Positions 28,209 to 37,900 of a stretch of 64,000 nucleotides of DNA are shown piece by piece. A model generated the notes under the pieces. That model saw only the letters and a program-made list of their open reading frames with translations. It had not been told where the DNA came from and ran no database searches. This DNA comes from Echinometra lucunter (taxonomy: Eukaryota; Echinodermata; Echinoidea; Camarodonta; Echinometridae): contig CM057153.1 in NCBI GenBank assembly GCA_029962745.1, forward strand, positions 38,288,307-38,352,306, written 5' to 3'. How positions within the stretch are numbered: the stretch's first letter is position 1; the number at the start of each line of letters is the position of its first letter. The position numbers and the translations under genes are program-made.

Positions 28209-29431
28209 GTTAAGATGATGATGATGGTGATGATGATGTTGATGATGGTGATGATGGTGATGATGATGATGATAGTGATGATTGTGATGATAATGATACA
28301 CATTTATAAAAAAAAAGTGATGATACTACTACTTCTACTACTAATGCTGCTACTACTACTACTACTACTACTTCTACTGCTACTACTACTTTAAGTCATG
28401 ATAGAGGTAATAATGATAAGATCTCTGCCATCTTTCTTTCATCAGACATTGATGAATGTGACCAGCAGACGGATGACTGCACCCAGAATTGTATAAATAC
28501 AGATGGATCGTACAGGTGTTCCTGTAATCCTGGCTTTGAATTAGATGTCGATGGATTCACCTGTAATGGTGAGTGTATTACGAGCATGAAGGAAAATGTA
28601 TGCAATGGTAAAAGTGGAGAGGATGGCTGTGCTTGGACTCTTAGAAATATTGTTTGAAAATTTCAGTAAGAATGTTTTTTGTAGAATGTTTGTTTACCAA
28701 AGTGTCTGATGGTCAGGAAATTTTATATCAAATCTCCATTGAAAATAGAATTTTTGGTGGAATGGTATTTACCCAAAATATCACATGTGGCTTGAAATTC
28801 ATTGTGGTGTCATTCAACTTTTTGCTGCATGTCTTTTGAAAGTGGTCCACTATTAATAGGTAACCTATGAAATCCTGCAACACCAGATTTCAGTATGAAA
28901 AACATACCCATTTGAAACCTTAGGTATACTTGTTACGGATGGCTACAGTATATGATTTAGGACTCCCTCTAACGAGCGTTTTTAAACCTTATGCTTTCTC
29001 ATTGTTGTTCCTTAGTCGCTCCTGGAATGGAATGCGATGCTGCTCTTGATCCTTGTACAGGGGGTGGGATATGTATGAATGCCACCGGCCTTATCAACTG
29101 TACATGCCCACGAGGATTTGAAAACTACAATGATACACATTGCCAAGGTAATCCTATACATTTATTGTCTGAATATTCAGTTTGTAGTTTTCAGAGAACA
29201 AACTAGAATCTGCAGGCCTGGTTAACAAAGAAGCGAAACAAAATTATGTATTCATATATTTATGTACACATATTGAAAAAGTTTAACAAAACATCTTGGC
29301 TGTCATAGAAACATAAGTAAACCTACATTATTTGAAGCCATACAAGGAAAGAAAATGTAGTCTTTGTACCAGGCACAGGTGAAATAAAGGAAAAGACTCA
29401 AAAGATTGTGGAACAGCATGACTCCCACAGT

Positions 29432-29480
<49 letters not shown>

Positions 29481-31913
29481 CTTGATAATTTACCAAGAAA
29501 AGAGTAGGAACATGGTATTGATTGTAGACTGCCTAATACATTGCTATCAAAGCTGTTCTCTCATATCTATTATAAACTGCAATGATTCAACTACCAAATG
29601 ATCCATGTTTTGGTTTTCCAGATATCGACGAATGTACAGCCATGACAGATAATTGTGACGAGTCAGTCGGTTCATGTGATAATACATATGGTGGATACAA
29701 CTGCTCCTGTTCACTGGGGTACATGCTAGCATCCGATGAACGGACATGCTTTGGTACGAAATTCTTTATAATCATTATGAATGTTTCAGGTCTTGACATA
29801 GTTAAACTTTAAATAGTGGCGTAGCGTATTTAAGTACACAACAGCAATAAAAAGTGTACATGATTGTTTATTAACATAAGTTAGGGAAGTGACAGATTTG
29901 TACAGTGCAAATGATGTTATATTTTAATTGATTAATTGATTGATTGTGATTAATGGTATTCCATACAAAAAAAAAGCTATACAGCCTTCTAGATTACAAA
30001 TATTTTATTAAAAATTTGCTGTATGAAATTTGACTATGTGCCTTCTTTTTGAAGAGGTTCTCCTTAATGAAATTCTCTTTCTTTTTTCACAGATGTTGAT
30101 GAGTGCACAACTGCTAATAATTGTGGAACTAACTCAGAGTGTAACAACACAGTTGGCAGCTACGAGTGCTCTTGTAGTAGTGGTTTCCGGGGTTCACCAC
30201 CAGGATCATTATGTCAGGGTAAGTATTAAATTCAATTCAAAGATTGCCTATCATGAAAGCACTCCGGATTGCAGTTTTTTTAGCTCAACTTTAACTCTTC
30301 TTGGATTTGAGTGATACACTGTATTCAATCAATCTTTGGCCATCTAGAAGAAATAAAAAGAATAACAGAATAATAGGAGTATGTTACCTTCAGGAATAGA
30401 AATAAAATAATCTTTTTTGAATGATGAAATAATTTTGTAACTATTGCATCCTTGCTTTCTTTCGTCTCTAGACATCGATGAATGCGCAGAGCAGACCGAT
30501 GCTTGCACCCAGAACTGTACCAATACTGATGGATCGTATGACTGTTCTTGTATTGCTGGATATCAATTAGGTGTAGATGGGTTCACATGTAATGGTATGT
30601 AAATGTCAAATATGGAATATTTTTAAGTTTATGCATGCAGGTATGAAAAGAGTAGTTGTGCTTAGATTTATTGGATAGAGAATGTTCAGAAATTTCATAA
30701 TTCATTTTCATAGAATCTTGTAAAATAGTTATGAGATACTTTCTTTAAACTTTAAATATCAAGACTTCTTCAAGTGATAGTAATAATTTTGATGGTTCAT
30801 ATGCGCTGTATAGCATCGTTTAGATATTATTTTCTTTTCATCCTCAGACATCAATGAATGTACCGAGCAAACGGATGATTGCACTCAGATCTGTAACAAT
30901 ACAGATGGATCATACAACTGTTCTTGTAATGCTGGCTATGAGTTAGATACAGATGGATTCACATGTAATGGTACGTAAACCAACAATATGGAATATTTTT
31001 AATGGCAAATGCAGGTATTCAAATGATAGTTGCGCTCAGATTTATTTGATATTGGATATGTGTGTATTTGACCCTTTTATGCCAAGGGCTCCAAAACCTG
31101 TGCAAGAGTTTAATTGTCGAAGTTTTTTTACTTTATATGTTTGTGCAATGTAACAAGCAACAGTTATGAAAAGTCTGTATTGGATGTGCAAGAGCTCATT
31201 TTTTTTGTTAATTTTTTTGGACTTTGCGGATCGATGCAAAGAATGTAACCAAGGAGCAATAGCTGTTGCAAAAAGCTTTCCAAAAAAATTCCCCTCTCAT
31301 AAACGATACCAATTTTTTTTTTCAGTGTCATATTTACTGTGGATTAATTTGAACCAAAACCTGTAGTGAATTTAGAGTCATTGCATATGATCCATGCTTT
31401 TCATTCATCCACTGAATTTTCCCTTACCATTTTGTTTTGCTTTCTTTAGATATTAACGAGTGTGCAAATGGTAGTAACCCATGCCTATTGGCCAATGAGG
31501 AGTGCACTAACACAGTCGGAAGTTACAGATGTGAATGTGCAGCAGGCTTTGTAAGAACAGATGGCTATTGTCTGAGTAAGTTTTACAGCGTTTTGCACGA
31601 GTTATTTGTTTATGTTTGTCTGCCTCTCTTTATGTCCACATTTCCTCTTTTGTGTATATATCTGGATAATGAACTCATGAATCTCACATTATGATTCTCT
31701 CTGGTTAAAATAGGGCATTTGGAATTAAAAAAAAAAAAAAGATTTAGATGTAATACATGACAGGAACATCCTGCAATTAATTGATCTCATGAATTGATTG
31801 CTCACAAAAAGTGTCATATCGGTCTTAGGGAGGCTGATCATTTTCTTTGTCTCTGTATTTCTTTCTCTCTTTTCCCTCTGTTTTTCTTGATCTCTCTTTC
31901 TCCATATATATAT

Positions 31914-31945
<32 letters not shown>

Positions 31946-34900
31946 CGGGAAAGAGGGGAGAGAGAGAGATGAAGAAAGGGAAAGATAAAGATATTATGTA
32001 CATATATATAATATGTACATAATATCTTTGTATATATATCTCTATCTTTGTGCTCCCCATCTACATGTATTGTTCTTTGTCCTAATTCTCCCTTTTTCCC
32101 TCTCTTACTCTTTTTATTTTCAATCTCTCTCTCTCTCTCTTTCTTTTTCTCTTTCTCTCTTCTACATTCTTTTACTCTGTCATCACACAATGACTGAGCG
32201 ATACATGTTTGTATTCCTTGTTTAAACCAGCCAACACCACCATCACTGGATCCATTACAATCAACCTGATCAACAACAGACTTGCAGCCTATACAGACCC
32301 ACTATCTGATCCAACATCACAGGAATATCTCAACTTGACAGCCATTGTCTGCGGGGCGGTAAGTTCTCCTGACTTTTCTTTCTTTTCTTGTGATCCAGAA
32401 TTACATGTATACCTATCTAATATGTGACCAGAGAGAGCAAAATCACAGCAATTCTAAGTCTGATTTTTGTGTCCAAGATGAAAGGTGATGTGGGACTTGA
32501 CACAGAGATAAAGATTTATTTTGATAATAATCATATGAAGAGAATGATTTCCCTGTCAAATATGCATATTTACTTTTTTACAAGATCAAGATATTTAAAT
32601 ATAAATGTAAACATGAGTGTTCATGATTAAATTTTTGTCAACAGGGTCTTTATTTATACACTTGTGTCTTTTTAAATGTGAGTATATATGGTTTTGTCTC
32701 TTTATTCAACCATATTTAAATCTGCCTGCTGCTTTTTGTAACATAATCTGTCTTTTAGCATAATTCTTTCATATATTGTCTCTCTCTGTTTACAGTTTTT
32801 AGACACAATTGAAGGATGGGTGAATGCCAGTACGCCATACCCGCTAGCGACTTGTGAGATCACCGGCCTTACTCCCGGTGCATTCTCTGAAATCATTGTT
32901 TCTTATGCCATCACTATCTATGGGGAGAGCACAGATGAAGTTGCCAATTACACCACTGAAGTCATGAGCAACGGATTCTCTGGCACTCCCATAACATGGA
33001 CCGCTGAAGACGGCACAACCATACAACTTGTATCCCTCTTCTTTAGTGGTAAGAGAAATTTTCTCGACCCATTATGATAAAGCTTTATAGTGGTTATCAC
33101 AGTAGCAAATTGCTGACGTGGAAATGGCCTGCTTATACCGGAGATTTTATGTGGATTTGAATTCACTTTTGCTCTGTATACAGATGAGCATAATCAGATA
33201 TGCAACACAAGTAATTTATCTTTGATTAGAGATGGAGAATGTTTAGGATTCCTTCACCAACAAAATGTATTTGTAATCTCATTTTTAGTTTCTATTATTC
33301 TCTTATTATGTTCAGTTTTTGCTTTATTTTCAACCACCCGAATTCGGACAAGAGGCTTCATGCTGTAATTATTAAGCTATTTTCTTTTGTCCCTGGCATT
33401 TAAGTGGTAGTGTTATCAATATTTGCCCCACTTTTTTGTCTTCTTTTTATTGTTAGATCTTTTCTTTGCGAATAATAGTAATAATGATGATAATGATGGT
33501 AATGATTTTCTCTCTAGATGCTGATGAGTGCATGTTAGATACGAGTTGTTCAGGAGTGAATGAAGGCTGTACTGAATTAGACCCAGGATTTGAGTGCTAC
33601 TGCATGGATTCTTCTCTAAGATTCCGGGGCTTCTGTTTGTGTAAGTGTCATATTCTAGTTTCCGTGATTGAATCTGCATGAAAATGATAATAATGTTGTG
33701 TTATGACAAATTTCCCACAAAATTATGTTTTGCAGATGCATGTATATGTATATACATATATATATATATATATATACATGCTTTGCCCTGGTAACGCTAT
33801 CTAGATAATAATTTCAAAGTTTGTCATTGTCATTCACTTGAGAAAGACGGCATGGACCATCGAAAATTTGTGACAGAAAAATAAAAAGTTGGATTTAAGC
33901 ATGAACTTTCTTCTTGTCTGCTTTATATATGTATATGTAGTCATTAACATCATGATACCTACCTACATGTTCCATGTTGCATATGCTTTAATTCCTTTTC
34001 AGACCTAATTAAAGAAGCAAAAGGACATAAGCAAAACACAATTTCATTATTTGTGATTTTTGGTAGTAAGTCCCTGTGATGTTATGGAATAATTTTTTAA
34101 TCTGACACAGTATAAATTGCAGATTTTGTTGCAGTATTATAGGCTTCTAGAATCTTCACCATAAAAGCAGATCTGATGATCGTGTTTTCTGTTAACAGAT
34201 TATACTTCCCTGGTGGGAAGTTTCCGATACAACCGGATTAATGGAGATCCTGTGACATACACAGATGCTTTGGCAGATCCTACGTCAGCTACGTTCTCCA
34301 ATATGAGTGCCATTACATGTGGAGTGGTGAGTGATTTTACCCTGTCTGTGCCTAAGGCAGGAAACTCTCACGAAATATTCAAATGCTAAATAATTTGTTT
34401 GGAGTTTAATATTTCTTCCAGAAACTGAAACAGTATTCTCTATAGTGATTTCTTGTTTTCAATAATTGGAGCCTAAATAACATTGTCCGTTGCATGCTTG
34501 CCTTGTCTATAACCAGATATAAGGGATAAAATGTGACTGTTGATTTGTTGGATATCTTGTTTTGAAAAAAAAAAAAAACTTAGGCTAGCTAATATTTTTA
34601 TTTCTGTTTCTATCATTTTCATAGTTCATGGACCAGATCAAGGTGTGGCTTAATCTAAGCGTACCATACACCTACATCTCGTGCAACATCACGGGCTTCA
34701 GGCCAGGCAGTATCATCGTTGACTTCATTGTCGATATCTACGGCATAACTCCTATGGAGGCGGATATGAGGGCTCAAATCACTCTTGATAATGGATTCCA
34801 AGGTTCTCCAAGTAACTGGACGGGAAGTGTGTACACGATCTATGTGGAAGATTTGGTATACGACAGTAAGTAATCCCTCTGACTGAGTAACAAGCTTGAC

Positions 34901-37900
34901 AGGATGTGCATTCTATGTGTATTTGTGCTTATCTTTTATAATATGTTGAAGTTCCCAAATTGAGAAGGGTGTATTGGCATTAAATTTCAGTGCTTAGCCT
35001 TGGATGTTTATCCTTAACTCAGGTTTATGAGCAGCCTTTGTGATATTACATGCATATGTAGATACATCTAAATATATAAGTTAAGTTTACACACATTTCT
35101 AGGGAATTCAGTGCATGTTCATTTTGCTTTCTGTTTTATTTTTTGTAACATCATGCTTTCATATTCTTAGCAGTCGGACCCTTTGAATAATCTTTACTCT
35201 GTAATGTATTGATTTGAGCAAAATTTGATGCCTGAACTACGTTGTTCTCCTTATCCAGATTTATGTGAGGCATCTACGTGTCAAAATGGAGCGACGTGCA
35301 ATTATGATATCACTACCAACACAACATCTTGTTCGTAAGTGTGATTTCTAGTACATGATGGTGACAGGCTTATCAACTCTTTTTTTAATCTTTCTTATCC
35401 TTCTGTTCTCGTTCTTCATCTTTTCCTCCCACTGTGCACTTTTTTCCTCTGGCTTACCCCTCGTTTCTTCTTTTTCCCACTTCCCTTCAGAAAAAAAAAT
35501 ATCAAAGTACAGATTTGAATGAGTGGATTTTTACCACTGTAGAGATGAAGCATTTTGAATGTAGAGAGGAAAGCTATTCCACAATTGGGGAGCAGCATCA
35601 GAACAAGCTATACCTGAATATGAAAGTGATAAAAAGAAACAAAATCCATTACTATCTTTAAGCTTGAAGTTGTAGTCATTATGTTCTCCAGAAAATGAAG
35701 AAAATAAGAAAGTTATTTTGATCATAGAGGAAACAGATTAGAAATGAAAATACATTGAGTATTTCTCTATCTTGTTGCCTTTCCTTCAGTGTTCTGAAAT
35801 AAAAACAGCATTGCCATACTTCATCAGAAAAGAAAATTTAAATGAAACTGGTTCTATCTTAAAAGCAAGTTTCTCTGCTGCTTGACAATAAAGATATTTA
35901 TTATTGATGTTATATTTATGGATTTGTTTTTATTTTTAGTTGTCCACCTGGCTATTCTGGAGCTGCTTGTGAAAACAAAGGTGAGTCATTAGTTTTCTAT
36001 TTCATTGTGAAGTCCTAGAGGCCAAAGATTGAATTGGTGTTCAAGGATGAGTCTTCTCATTAGCATTCAAAACCATTAAGGGGTAGAAATATTCATTCTA
36101 TGTTATTTCGTTTTCCAAAATTGTCAGAAGTAGAAATATTATTTATGTAGAAGAATGAAAAGAGGGCTGAATAATTACATGTATCGTAGAGGTTTGCCTT
36201 CCTTCTTTGGTCCTACCTAAATATTATTTCAAAATAGCAACCACTTTCAGAGCCCACTTCTTGAAATTTGGTATGTTGAAAATGGTACACTGTATTACTA
36301 TAGGAATGATATTTCTATGCTATCGTCAAATGAGTGCCAATATTGAAAGATCTTATAAGAGCCATATATGCCCTTTCATTAATAGAAAAACCGTCTTCAT
36401 GATCTTACTTACAAACTGTGTGATTGTCACAAAATTTGGGTTTTTTAATCAGTGTTCAATATTATTTGCCTATTTTAGTTGCCTGTGATGACTATACCTG
36501 TCAGAATGGTGGAGAATGTGAGGTGGATTTGATGGGAAATCCATATTGCAAGTAAGCTCAGTGATCTGACAAGATTTTTGATAAGGATGATTTTTAGATT
36601 TTAAGCTGATAAATTGTAAATTTTTCATTTGAAGATTTATTTATGATTTCTTGATGTCACTAATTTCTAAAAGCATTTTTGATGATATAGCTGTCTTTGA
36701 AAGTTGTTTTAGAACGTGTTGTTTTAATTGCCCCCTTTTTTTGAGGCCAAGTTTAATAAACTTGTTTTTTATAGATTAAGGTTATGAAATGGTGAACAGA
36801 GTTTTGATATTGATAGACTTTGAAATGGACTGTTTCTGTTGCAAGTTGGTCATATTTTTAGAAAAAGAAGAAAATGCTTGTCCAGCTTACTCTGATTAGG
36901 GAAGGAAGAAATTTAGATATTATCCTCTCCCAAATACACGTATGGAACTACCAGTCCTATTATCTGTGATGTTTATTATTCATATACGGATGCTTTCATC
37001 ACCCTAATTTCATTGTTTTTTTTTCTCATATAAAGTTGCACTTCCGAGTACACAGGGACATTCTGTGAAATACCTGGTAAGTTATGACCTGTAATGTCTT
37101 TCTTTTTTAAAGTCAAAAGTACGTGTCGGTGTATTGTGATAACTTGTTATATGTCTACTTACAATTTTTGAATAAAAAAAACACATACTTTTAAGGAAGC
37201 TATATATTCATTTTCTATGTTTTAATAAAGATTGAAATGTATTTCATTGAGGTAACGAGATTAGATACAATGAAAAAAAAATTGCATGTTAACCCTGAAG
37301 CCATCTATTACTTTTTTTTTCTAATTGTTTGTTTTACAGCTGCATGTGAGGACTTGGACTGCCAGAACAACAGCACATGTGAACTTGACAACAGTGGGGT
37401 TGCCTTCTGCAAGTGAGTTGAGAATAAACCAAAGTAAAAAGGTGTACTTGTGGTTGGATTGGGAAAATTAATTAAGACTTTAATTAGAAGACTGCTTTCA
37501 TAGTGAAAATTGCTTGCTTAAAATGTGACATTAGTTTAACACATTTCTCTTGAACTTGTTATTTTCAAATCAAAGCATTGTATATTTATAAAAACATCAT
37601 ATGCATATCTGCAGATTTCTTTTGTTAGACCTTGTATATCAAACATATGGTCTCATATTCTATTCTTTTTCATAATTGATTAGACATTTTCTGGATATTT
37701 CTGATTTATAGTGGCTCTTCTTTGCTGTCTATATTTTGGAACCTTGTTTTGTTTTTCTAGGTTGTGTAGAATATGATTACAGGTTAATCATAGTAATCAC
37801 TTTAAAAATGAGGAGCTATTGAATATTGAATTGAAAACATATGAAAATGATAATCATCAATTTTTATTTTCTAGTTGTCCGGATGGGTATGAAGGAAACA

